DNA of 5,607 nucleotides from Clostridia bacterium (GTDB lineage Bacteria > Bacillota > Clostridia > Oscillospirales > CAG-382): contig JAGBCG010000126.1 in the NCBI GenBank assembly GCA_017938055.1, positions 1 through 5,607 on the forward strand, given 5' to 3'. The first letter of the stretch is position 1, and the number at the start of each line of letters is the position of its first letter. Both the position numbers and the translations under genes were made by a program. Under the pieces are notes generated by a model. It saw nothing but the letters and a program-made list of their open reading frames with translations, had not been told where the DNA came from and made no database searches. This document shows positions 1 through 5,607 of this stretch, piece after piece.

Positions 1-1
1 A

Positions 2-922
2 GTAGTAACAACACCGGAGTATTCGGTATATATTAAAATATCCGAGGGATGCGATAATAGATGTACCTATTGCGTAATTCCATATCTTAGAGGAAAATTC
101 AGAAGTCGTCCTATGGAGGATATAATTGCCGAGGCAAAGGAAATGGTCGAGCTTGGAGCAAAGGAAATAATACTTGTTTCACAGGACACAACAAGATACG
201 GTCTTGACCTTTACGGTGATTATTCACTTGATAAGCTTCTGCGTGAGCTTTGTAAAATAGACGGAATAAAGTGGATAAGAATACTTTACTGCTATCCGGA
301 GGAAATAACACAGGGGCTTGTAGAAACTATTGCAAGAGAAGAAAAGATAGTAAAGTATATTGACTTGCCCATACAGCATATTTCTGATAAGGTGTTAAAG
401 CTTATGAACCGTAGGGGAAACGGTGAGCTTATAAGAGAAAAAATCAAGCTGCTTCGAGAAAAAGTCCCCGACATTGCAATACGCTCAACGGTAATTGTAG
501 GTTTTCCCGGAGAGGGAAATAAGGAGTTTGCAGAAATTGCTGAATTTCTTAAGGAAGTAAAATTTGAACGCCTTGGAGTGTTTGCGTTCTCCTGTGAGGA
601 GGGAACGCCTGCGGCAAATATAAAAGAGGGCATAGTTTCGGAAAAAACAAAGCAGCGTAGATATGATACTCTAATGCAAAATCAGTATGATATACACGAA
701 AAATTCAATCAAAAGCAGGTTGGAAAGGTGCTGAATGTTCTTTGTGAGGGCTTTGATAAGGCATCGGGCGTGTATTTTGGAAGAAGCGTATATGACAGTC
801 CTGAAATTGACGGTAAGGTGTATTTTTCGTCAAAAGCAAGAAAAATTGCCGAGGGTGAATTTGTAAACGTAAAAATAACAGAGGTTCTTGATTATGACCT
901 TCTGGGAGAAGTGATAGTGTGA
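2..922 (+). CDS. rimO: Ribosomal protein S12 methylthiotransferase RimO, 5'-truncated by the window edge
   Basis: RimO is a radical-SAM enzyme that adds a methylthio group to a conserved aspartate of ribosomal protein S12. The visible 306 codons (family length is roughly 430-450) start just before the radical-SAM cluster motif: CxxxCxxC with cysteines at visible residues 17, 21 and 24 (codons at 50, 62 and 71), which bind the catalytic 4Fe-4S cluster. RimO rather than its tRNA-modifying relative MiaB is indicated by the SQDTTRYG motif (about residues 60-67), RILYCYPEEIT (93-103) and FSCEEGTPA (196-204). The last 65 or so residues form the TRAM domain that binds the substrate, ending DYDLLGEVIV. 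The N-terminal domain that would carry the second iron-sulfur cluster lies upstream of the window. The ATG at 113 is internal, because the reading frame is open to the window start and contains the cluster motif before it. pgsA follows after 15 bases, a pairing common in Bacillota. Confidence 0.96.
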   Translation, partial: VVTTPEYSVYIKISEGCDNRCTYCVIPYLRGKFRSRPMEDIIAEAKEMVELGAKEIILVSQDTTRYGLDLYGDYSLDKLLRELCKIDGIKWIRILYCYPEEITQGLVETIAREEKIVKYIDLPIQHISDKVLKLMNRRGNGELIREKIKLLREKVPDIAIRSTVIVGFPGEGNKEFAEIAEFLKEVKFERLGVFAFSCEEGTPAANIKEGIVSEKTKQRRYDTLMQNQYDIHEKFNQKQVGKVLNVLCEGFDKASGVYFGRSVYDSPEIDGKVYFSSKARKIAEGEFVNVKITEVLDYDLLGEVIV

Positions 923-937
923 AAGGCGGAATGAAAA

Positions 938-1552
938 ATGAGTGCTTTTAAAAACATGAATCTTCCGAATAAGCTGACTATTATCAGAATTATAATGGTT
1001 CCGCTTTTTATGGTGTCCATGATGTTGACAAAAAATATGCAAAGCGAAATGATAAAGCTTTCATTGAGTATTGTTTCGGCACTGCTTTTTCTGGCGGCTG
1101 CGGTGACGGATTTTATTGATGGTAAAATCGCAAGAAAACATAATCTTGTAACAAGCTTTGGTAAATTTATGGATCCCCTTGCAGATAAGTTTATGGTAAT
1201 TGGTGCGTTGATGGCCGCAATATATGTTTATGATAACCTAAGACTCTGGCTTGTGATTGCTACAGCAATAACAGTTTTCAGAGAGCTTGCAGTAAGCGGA
1301 ATAAGACTTGTTGCGGTAACGGGTGAAAATGTGGTAATTGCAGCAGCAATGCCAGGAAAAATAAAGACTTTTTCCCAGTGTATTTTTGTGGAGCTTTTAA
1401 TACTTGAGCCGATAATATTCTCGACACTTGGGCTTGATATGCTTGCATTGTATACACCTCTTACATATGTCTGTATGGCGGTAATGGTATTCTTTACAAT
1501 TTATTCCGGTATGCAGTACATTTTAGCATATAAGAAATATATTACTATTTAA
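938..1552 (+). CDS. pgsA: CDP-diacylglycerol--glycerol-3-phosphate 3-phosphatidyltransferase
   Basis: This integral membrane enzyme joins CDP-diacylglycerol and glycerol 3-phosphate to make phosphatidylglycerophosphate, the committed step towards phosphatidylglycerol and cardiolipin. The 204-residue length is normal. The CDP-alcohol phosphatidyltransferase signature D(x2)DG(x2)AR(x8)G(x3)D(x3)D is complete: D58, D61, G62, A65, R66, G75, D79 and D83, whose aspartates bind the metal and CDP. A second family motif, FRELAVSGIR (114-123) followed by GKIKTFSQ (140-147), supports PgsA rather than other CDP-alcohol enzymes. Hydrophobic segments lie at about 11-30, 43-60, 84-98, 102-118, 147-164 and 171-197. 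The ATG at 938 has an AAGGCGGA ribosome site about 7 bases upstream. The Met at residue 7 (MNLPNKLTIIR) resembles the start of many PgsA proteins but has no good ribosome site, so 938 is preferred. The gene sits 15 bases after rimO and 14 before cysE, so co-transcription is likely. Confidence 0.96.
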   Translation: MSAFKNMNLPNKLTIIRIIMVPLFMVSMMLTKNMQSEMIKLSLSIVSALLFLAAAVTDFIDGKIARKHNLVTSFGKFMDPLADKFMVIGALMAAIYVYDNLRLWLVIATAITVFRELAVSGIRLVAVTGENVVIAAAMPGKIKTFSQCIFVELLILEPIIFSTLGLDMLALYTPLTYVCMAVMVFFTIYSGMQYILAYKKYITI

Positions 1553-1559
1553 AGAGGTG
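1553..1559 (+). promoter_or_regulatory. Ribosome binding site that decides the cysE start
   Basis: AGAGGTG lies directly after the pgsA stop codon. It is 7 bases from the ATG at 1567 but only 1 base from the in-frame TTG at 1561. The spacing favours the ATG. Confidence 0.75.
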
Positions 1560-1566
1560 TTTGTCT

Positions 1567-2235
1567 ATGTTCCGTAGACTGAGATATGATATTCGCTCAA
1601 TAAAGGAGCGAGACCCTGCAGCAAGAAGCAGTGCAGAGATATTCTTTCTGTATTCAGGACTTCACGCTGTTATTTATCATAGGTTTGCACATTGGTTTTA
1701 TAAGCATAACAGAAAATTCATTGCACGCTGGATAAGTCAGTTTGCCAGGTTTATGACAGGTGTTGAAATACATCCCGGTGCAACAATAGGAAAAGGACTT
1801 CTTATTGACCACGGAAGCGGCGTTGTAATCGGCGAAACGGCGGTTGTGGGAGATAACTGTACAATCTATCAGGGTGTGACACTTGGTGGTACTGGTAAAG
1901 ATACGGGAAAGCGTCACCCGACTCTTGGCAATAACGTAATGGTAGGCTCGGGTGCAAAGGTGCTAGGTCCTTTTACTGTGGGAGATAACGCAAAAATTGC
2001 GGCAGGAGCTGTGGTGCTTGATACAGTTCCCGAGGGAGCGACGGCAGTAGGTGTTCCCGCAAGAATGATTCTTTCCGGAAGTAAGTCAAAGAAAAACGAA
2101 GACTGCTTAAAGAATGACCTTGACCAGATTCATATACCTGACCCTGTTTCTCAGGAGCTTTGCAAAATGTATATGCGTATTGAGGCTCTTGAAAAACAGC
2201 TTGAAGCACAGAATAAAACGACCGAGGAAAAATAA
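1567..2235 (+). CDS. cysE: Serine O-acetyltransferase CysE
   Basis: CysE transfers acetyl from acetyl-CoA to L-serine, giving O-acetylserine, the carbon skeleton onto which cysteine synthase adds sulfide. An N-terminal helical part (about 1-62) precedes a left-handed beta-helix of hexapeptide repeats (about 66-165). Family landmarks are GVEIHPGATIG (65-75), the catalytic histidine H82 in LIDHGSGVVIGE, GVTLGGTGKDTGKRHP (103-118) and GVPARMI (162-168). Where E. coli uses Asp143 as the partner of the catalytic His, this protein has E67, which is the usual residue in Bacillota CysE (EIHPGA). The C-terminal tail (about 183-216) keeps the DL...PDPV pattern followed by a short, probably coiled, charged helix; this tail carries feedback inhibition by cysteine in studied relatives. 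The start is taken at ATG 1567 rather than TTG 1561 because of ribosome-site spacing, giving 222 residues. No cysteine synthase gene is seen nearby; the next gene, cysS, uses the product pathway's cysteine. Confidence 0.95.
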   Translation: MFRRLRYDIRSIKERDPAARSSAEIFFLYSGLHAVIYHRFAHWFYKHNRKFIARWISQFARFMTGVEIHPGATIGKGLLIDHGSGVVIGETAVVGDNCTIYQGVTLGGTGKDTGKRHPTLGNNVMVGSGAKVLGPFTVGDNAKIAAGAVVLDTVPEGATAVGVPARMILSGSKSKKNEDCLKNDLDQIHIPDPVSQELCKMYMRIEALEKQLEAQNKTTEEK

Positions 2236-2242
2236 ACTCGGT
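2221..2242 (+). terminator. Weak hairpin across the cysE stop codon, possible terminator or RNA end
   Basis: ACCGAG (2221-2226) pairs with CTCGGT (2237-2242) around a 10-base A-rich loop that contains the TAA stop. A G-T pair (2220 with 2243) can extend it. Only three T follow the base of the stem (counting T2242), so it does not meet the usual pattern of a strong intrinsic terminator. The pairing is seen directly; the function is a guess. Confidence 0.25.
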
Positions 2243-2345
2243 TTAACAACGGCGACAGCCAAAATAAAGTTCTTTTGGTTACTTTTCTTTCAAGAAAAGT
2301 AACATATCACTGTGTCACATAAACTATCTATAGGAGTGTAGAAAA
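2236..2345. other. 110-base intergenic region between cysE and cysS
   Basis: This is the only long gap in an otherwise packed gene row. It holds the 3' arm of the weak hairpin at the cysE end, the palindromic repeat (2257-2303), and the cysS ribosome site AGGAG (2332-2336). No convincing -35/-10 pair was found between the palindrome and the cysS start, and no T-box antiterminator element (the AGGGTGG...ACCGCG type) is present, although T-box leaders often control cysteine and cysteinyl-tRNA synthetase genes in Bacillota. How cysS is transcribed is therefore not settled by this sequence. Confidence 0.6.
2257..2303. repeat. Overlapping inverted repeats in the cysE-cysS gap, likely a dispersed intergenic palindrome
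   Basis: The main structure is a perfect 12-base inverted repeat: GTTACTTTTCTT (2278-2289) and AAGAAAAGTAAC (2292-2303), separated by TC. In RNA it would fold as about 11 pairs with a 4-base loop. A second inverted repeat just upstream, AGCCAAAA (2257-2264) and TTTTGGTT (2273-2280), has one G-T pair and an 8-base loop. It shares bases 2278-2280 with the big palindrome, so the full stems cannot both form. No T-run follows either stem on either strand, so this is not a classic intrinsic terminator. From memory, very similar TTTTGGTTACTTTT...AAAAGTAAC elements occur between genes in many bacteria and produce spurious small ORFs ending in WLLFFQEK-like peptides; this needs a search. It may mark an RNA end, a processing site, or a small non-coding mobile repeat. 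Confidence 0.6.
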
Positions 2346-3794
2346 ATGAAACTGTATAACACAATGACAAAACAGTATGAAGAGCTTGTACCGCTTGACG
2401 GAGAGACAATAAAGATGTATGCCTGCGGACCTACGGTATATGACTATTTTCATGTAGGAAATGCAAGATGCTTTGTGGTGTTCGATTTTTTGAGAAGATA
2501 TCTTGAATACAGGGGCTACAAGGTAAACTTTACTCAGAACTTTACAGACATTGACGACAAAATGATAAAGCGCGCCAACGAGGAAGGCACAACCGTTAAG
2601 GATGTAGCGGAAAAATACATTGCAGAATACTTTACGGATGCAAAAGGACTTGGTGTAAGACCTGCTACAAACCATCCAAGAGCAACTGAAAATATTGACG
2701 AAATCATTGATATCGTAAAAACTCTTGTTGACAGCGGATACGCATATGCAGTAAAGCCTGATGATTCAAAAGATGACTATGACGTTTACTTCAGAACAAG
2801 AAAATTCAAAGGCTACGGGAAACTTTCCCACAAGGATATAGACGACCTTATAAGTGGTGCGAGAATAGATGTTGCGGATATAAAGGAAGACCCGCTTGAC
2901 TTTGCGGTATGGAAGGCAACAAAACCCGGCGAGCCTTATTGGGCATCGCCCTGGGGTAACGGAAGACCGGGCTGGCATATCGAGTGTTCTGCAATGAGTA
3001 AAAAGTATCTTGGTAATAACATTGATATTCACGCAGGCGGTGAAGACCTAGCCTTTCCTCACCACGAAAACGAAATAGCTCAGTCTGAAAGCTATAATGA
3101 TTGCAAGGGCTGTGCAGATACTACATTTACAAAGATGTGGCTTCATAATGCATATATTCTGACCGACGGACAAAAAATGTCCAAAAGCGGAATTTCCTTT
3201 AAGGTAAGGGATGTTGCAAAGGTTTACGGCTATGAGGCAATACGCTTCTTTATTATTTCAGCACACTACAGAAGTCCTGTCAATTACTGCGTTGAAGCCA
3301 TGAATCAGGCAAAGGCCAGTGTTGAGAGATTCCATACCTGCGAGGATAACCTTAATTTCAGAATTAAGGTTGCAAAGGAAATGGGAACACGTAACATAAA
3401 TGACGAAGAATTGAAGCTGCTTGAGGGCTTTGCTGGCAGAAAAACACAGATGTGCGAGGCTCTTGACTATGACTTTAATACAGCTGACGGAATTGCTGCA
3501 ATCTTTGAGCTTACACGTGATATAAATAAAGCACTTTCAAACGAAGACCTTTCCCTTGAATTTCTTGAAAAGGCAAAGGAAATCTATATGGAACTTATCA
3601 CACTCTTTGGCTTTGAAATCAAGGCAAGCGAAAACGCTGACGAGGATGCAGAAATTGACGCACTTGTTGCACAGCGTGCAGAGGCTAAAAAAGCAAAGGA
3701 CTGGGCAACTGCCGATAAAATCAGAGACGACCTCAAGGCAAGAGGCATTGTTATCGAGGATACTCCTCAGGGTGCTAAATGGAAAAGAGCATAG
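2346..3794 (+). CDS. cysS: Cysteinyl-tRNA synthetase
   Basis: CysRS, a class I aminoacyl-tRNA synthetase, charges tRNA-Cys with cysteine in the cytoplasm. The 482-residue length fits the family. The HIGH motif appears as HVGN (36-39), and the second class I signature is KMSKS (277-281). The zinc site that selects cysteine is complete: C27 in MYACGPTVY, C214 in GWHIECSAMS, H239 in AFPHHENE and E243. The C-terminal part (about 330-482) is the helical DALR-type and anticodon-binding region, with the family segment AKDWATADKIRDDLKARGI (450-468) and an end GAKWKRA. An apparent insertion of about six residues with a CxxC (C253, C256) sits between the zinc site and the TKMWLHNAY segment, where most relatives have a short loop. 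The ATG at 2346 is preceded by AGGAG at 2332-2336, about 9 bases away. The gene follows cysE after the 110-base gap and overlaps mrnC, matching the cysE-cysS-mrnC order of Bacillus subtilis. Confidence 0.97.
   Translation: MKLYNTMTKQYEELVPLDGETIKMYACGPTVYDYFHVGNARCFVVFDFLRRYLEYRGYKVNFTQNFTDIDDKMIKRANEEGTTVKDVAEKYIAEYFTDAKGLGVRPATNHPRATENIDEIIDIVKTLVDSGYAYAVKPDDSKDDYDVYFRTRKFKGYGKLSHKDIDDLISGARIDVADIKEDPLDFAVWKATKPGEPYWASPWGNGRPGWHIECSAMSKKYLGNNIDIHAGGEDLAFPHHENEIAQSESYNDCKGCADTTFTKMWLHNAYILTDGQKMSKSGISFKVRDVAKVYGYEAIRFFIISAHYRSPVNYCVEAMNQAKASVERFHTCEDNLNFRIKVAKEMGTRNINDEELKLLEGFAGRKTQMCEALDYDFNTADGIAAIFELTRDINKALSNEDLSLEFLEKAKEIYMELITLFGFEIKASENADEDAEIDALVAQRAEAKKAKDWATADKIRDDLKARGIVIEDTPQGAKWKRA
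3769..3774 (+). promoter_or_regulatory. Ribosome binding site inside the cysS end that sets the mrnC start
   Basis: AGGGTG lies inside the last codons of cysS, 4 bases before the ATG at 3779 (6 bases from its AGGG core). The next in-frame ATG (3800) has only a poor purine stretch in front of it, so the overlapping start at 3779 is preferred, though 3800 is not excluded. Confidence 0.6.
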
Positions 3795-4234
3795 AAAAAA
3801 TGCAGAGTGCCGAAAATAAAAATAACGAAAGCCTGTTGCTGTGCGAAAGTAAAAATCCCGATGTGTTTCCCATACTTGCACTTGCGTATATGGGAGATGC
3901 GGTGATGGAGCTTTTCGCAAGGGATTATGTGCTTAATTACAGCGGCGAAGTAAAGCCGGGAGCACTTGTTCGTGCTTCAAAGGCAATCATTACCTGTGAG
4001 GCACAGAGCGACGGCATCGAACGAATTCTTAACGAGCTGACGGAAAAGGAAATGTCGGTTTTTAAGCGTGGACGCAATGCCAAGACCCATTTTACTCCCA
4101 AACACGGCGAGCTTATTCAGTACAGACGTGCTACGGGTTTTGAAGCACTTATGGGATATCTGTATATTTCAGGAAATCTGAACAGGGCAAAAGAACTTTT
4201 TTTAAAGGCTTTTGAAAGTAAGCATACGCAGTAA
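3779..4234 (+). CDS. mrnC: Mini-ribonuclease III (23S rRNA maturation)
   Basis: Mini-III is a dimeric RNase III-type enzyme that lacks the double-stranded-RNA-binding domain and, in Bacillus subtilis, trims the ends of 23S rRNA precursor within the assembling 50S subunit. The 151-residue protein is a single RNase III catalytic domain. The signature LAYMGDAVMELFARDYVL (35-52) carries acidic residues D40 and E44, and ATGFEALMGYLYISG (118-132) carries the second acidic site E122; together these bind the catalytic metals. KRGRNAKTHFTPKH (96-109) matches the basic segment typical of this family. Residues 1-27 are a poorly conserved leader; if translation starts at M8 (3800) the protein is slightly shorter and closer to the usual length. 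The start overlaps the end of cysS by 16 bases, which suggests translational coupling. The rlmB gene that often follows in Bacillota is absent; pth comes next after 36 bases. Confidence 0.94.
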   Translation: MEKSIEKMQSAENKNNESLLLCESKNPDVFPILALAYMGDAVMELFARDYVLNYSGEVKPGALVRASKAIITCEAQSDGIERILNELTEKEMSVFKRGRNAKTHFTPKHGELIQYRRATGFEALMGYLYISGNLNRAKELFLKAFESKHTQ

Positions 4235-4270
4235 TACAGAAACGCAAAAAATAAAGAAAAGGATATATAA

Positions 4271-4894
4271 ATGGATATATTTGACCTTTTTAAGAAAATT
4301 GAAAAAAAAGAGGATAACAAAACGCCTATAACCCATATAATCGCAGGACTTGGAAATCCCGGTGATAAGTACAGGAAAACACGACATAATGCGGGCTTTC
4401 TTGCACTTGATTATGTAGCTAAAAAGCTTGGTGTCACAATAACCACATCAAAGTTTGAGGCTTTTACGGCAGAGGCGGTAATAGGCGGAAAAAGAACACT
4501 GCTTTTGCTTCCCCAGACCTTTATGAATAATTCGGGAGAGGCTTTGGGTAAGGCGGCATCCTTTTATAAAATTCCTGCTGAGAATATCACAGTCGTGTAT
4601 GATGATATAAGCCTTGACGTTGGACGTATGAGAATAAGAAAAAAGGGAAGCGATGGCGGACATAACGGGATAAAGTCGATTATCGCACATTTGGGTTCAG
4701 ACAGTTTTCCAAGGGTAAAAATAGGTATTGGTGCAAAACCTCATCCTGAAATGGACCTTGCGGACTGGGTACTGTCGAACTTTACTGAGGATGAAATGAA
4801 AAAGCTTGAGGAACGCTTTTGCGATACGTTTGAAACGCTGTGTCTTATAAACAGCGGCGAAACAGACAAGGCAATGAATAGCTTTAACAGCTGA
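4271..4894 (+). CDS. pth: Peptidyl-tRNA hydrolase with an N-terminal extension
   Basis: Pth cleaves the ester bond of peptidyl-tRNAs that drop off the ribosome, freeing tRNA for reuse. The 207 residues include the whole bacterial Pth fold. Counterparts of the E. coli active-site residues are all present: N29 in GLGNPGDKY, catalytic H39 in TRHNAGF, N86 in TFMNNSGEAL, D111 in VVYDDISLDVG, and H131-N132 in GSDGGHNGIKSI. The core normally begins at the IIAGLGNPG strand only a few residues from the start, but here about 20 residues (MDIFDLFKKIEKKEDNKTPI) come first. No ATG, GTG or TTG occurs between the first codon and the GLGNPG motif, and an AAAGGA ribosome site lies 7 bases before the ATG, so this extension is very likely translated. 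The gene follows mrnC by 36 bases and precedes nagA by 16, consistent with one operon. Confidence 0.96.
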   Translation: MDIFDLFKKIEKKEDNKTPITHIIAGLGNPGDKYRKTRHNAGFLALDYVAKKLGVTITTSKFEAFTAEAVIGGKRTLLLLPQTFMNNSGEALGKAASFYKIPAENITVVYDDISLDVGRMRIRKKGSDGGHNGIKSIIAHLGSDSFPRVKIGIGAKPHPEMDLADWVLSNFTEDEMKKLEERFCDTFETLCLINSGETDKAMNSFNS

Positions 4895-4910
4895 GAAAGG
4901 CAGTAGTATT

Positions 4911-5607
4911 ATGACAGTAATAAAAAACGTAAAATTAAGTTGCCATGATGAAAAAGCAGACAGAGTTGTGGTTATAGAAAATGAAAAAATCACGGATATT
5001 TCAAAGACAGTGCCAGAATGTGCTGACCAAGTAATAGATGGCGAAGGAAATATTCTTTACAGAGGACTTTGCGATATACATACCCATGGTGCAAGGCTTG
5101 TTGACTCCTCACAGGCAACTGCAAAAGAAATTGCCTCGATGCAGGACTGGTATTCTTCATGCGGTGTAAGCTATCTGTTTCCCACAACGGCAACAATGAG
5201 CTTTGAAGGGGTTATCCAGGCGGTTAAGAACATAAAGAAAGCAAGCGAAATGGTAACAAAGCTTGAGATATCGGGTGTTCATATTGAAGGACCGTTCCTG
5301 AGTGCCGCAAGAAAAGGTGCACATAATGAAGCACTTCTCAAAAATCCCGATATAGGTCTTGCAAAGGATGTACTGCACGAAGCAGGCAACCTTAAAGTAA
5401 GATTTACAGTTGCTCCCGAGCTTGACGGTGCAATGGAATTTATAGAGTTCTGTACCCAAAACGGCATCGAGGTGACAATGGGTCACTCTGTTGCAAGCAG
5501 TGAAGTGTGCCTTCATGCCATTGAAAAGGGTGCAAACTGCGTAACCCATACCTTTAACGGCATGAATCCGCTGCATCACAGAGAACCGGGAGTTTTGGGA
5601 ACGGCAC
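4911..5607 (+). CDS. nagA: N-acetylglucosamine-6-phosphate deacetylase, 3'-truncated by the window edge
   Basis: NagA removes the acetyl group from N-acetylglucosamine 6-phosphate, giving glucosamine 6-phosphate for glycolysis or for new cell-wall precursors. 232 codons are visible of a family length near 380. The amidohydrolase metal site is recognisable: DIHTHGA (H57, H59), GVHIEGPFL (metal ligand E126), TMGHSVA (H192) and THTFNGMNPLHHREPG (H213). The catalytic aspartate that follows in this family lies beyond the window. Two points differ from the common pattern: the proline-glycine before the HxH motif is replaced (YRGLCDIHTHG), and the stretch after it lacks the usual GGxD run, although FPTTATMS and KGAHN agree well with NagA. 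The ATG at 4911 has AGAAAGG about 10 bases upstream. The gene starts 16 bases after pth, so it probably shares the transcript. A general amidohydrolase of other specificity is the main alternative but fits the HIEGPF and NGMNPLHHREPG motifs less well. Confidence 0.9.
   Translation, partial: MTVIKNVKLSCHDEKADRVVVIENEKITDISKTVPECADQVIDGEGNILYRGLCDIHTHGARLVDSSQATAKEIASMQDWYSSCGVSYLFPTTATMSFEGVIQAVKNIKKASEMVTKLEISGVHIEGPFLSAARKGAHNEALLKNPDIGLAKDVLHEAGNLKVRFTVAPELDGAMEFIEFCTQNGIEVTMGHSVASSEVCLHAIEKGANCVTHTFNGMNPLHHREPGVLGTA

Noticed and set aside
931..951. Tiny ORF (six codons plus stop) starting at ATG 931, just before pgsA
   Set aside because: It overlaps the pgsA start in another frame. The ATG at 931 directly abuts the AAGGCGGA site, so it is too close for initiation; the pgsA ATG at 938 is properly spaced.
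1561..1566. TTG start for cysE at 1561
   Set aside because: The ribosome site would be only 1 base away; the ATG at 1567 is well spaced and matches the usual start of the family.
2114..2302. Plus-strand 62-codon ORF overlapping the cysE end and running through the palindrome
   Set aside because: It lies in another frame of cysE and ends within the repeat, giving a peptide ending KFFWLLFFQEK. This is the kind of spurious product such repeats create; no ribosome site supports it.
2288..2330. Possible promoter for cysS (TTTCAA with TATCTA or CATAAA)
   Set aside because: No combination has both a reasonable -35 and -10 at 16-18 base spacing, and TATCTA at 2325-2330 abuts the ribosome site.
3537..3920. 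Minus-strand 127-codon ORF opposite the cysS-mrnC junction
   Set aside because: It spans the antisense of two well-supported genes and has no recognisable motif or ribosome site.
4261..4280. Direct repeat GGATATAT (4261-4268 and 4273-4280) around the pth start
   Set aside because: Only 8 bases in AT-rich sequence, explained by the ribosome site and the first codons of pth; likely chance.
5157..5579. Minus-strand 140-codon ORF opposite nagA
   Set aside because: It is a shadow of nagA, which has a full set of family motifs on the plus strand. The minus-strand translation is rich in Cys, His and Phe with no recognisable domain.

Overview
The window is a compact, all plus-strand block of bacterial housekeeping genes: rimO (5' end cut off), pgsA, cysE, cysS, mrnC, pth and nagA (3' end cut off). 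The AT-leaning sequence, clear Shine-Dalgarno (SD) sites, tight spacing and the cysE-cysS-mrnC order (also known in Bacillus subtilis, there without the gap seen here) point to a Bacillota genome. The protein style suggests class Clostridia, perhaps a Ruminococcus-like or other Oscillospiraceae gut or rumen anaerobe. That placement is inference from gene order and sequence feel; no marker gene here settles it.

Layout. Positions 2-922 hold the radical-SAM and TRAM part of RimO, the ribosomal protein S12 methylthiotransferase. After 15 bases comes pgsA (938-1552), a membrane enzyme of phosphatidylglycerol synthesis, then after 14 bases cysE (1567-2235), serine O-acetyltransferase. A 110-base gap (2236-2345), the only sizeable non-coding stretch, holds a near-perfect palindrome and a second overlapping hairpin that look like a dispersed intergenic repeat. 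It is followed by cysS (2346-3794), which overlaps mrnC (3779-4234) by 16 bases. Then come pth (4271-4894) and the start of nagA (4911 to the window end).

How the genes fit together. cysE and cysS link cysteine synthesis to cysteine charging onto tRNA. mrnC (23S rRNA maturation), pth (recycling of stalled peptidyl-tRNA) and rimO (S12 modification) all serve the ribosome. pgsA (phospholipid) and nagA (amino-sugar recycling) serve the cell envelope. Spacing suggests two transcription units or one unit with an internal processing or attenuation point: rimO-pgsA-cysE before the gap and cysS-mrnC-pth-nagA after it.

No undescribed system is visible. The points worth a second look are small: the palindromic element in the gap, a small Cys-x-x-Cys insertion in CysS, an obligatory N-terminal extension on Pth, and a divergent metal-site neighbourhood in NagA. 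No RNA genes, CRISPR array, insertion sequence or phage genes were seen.
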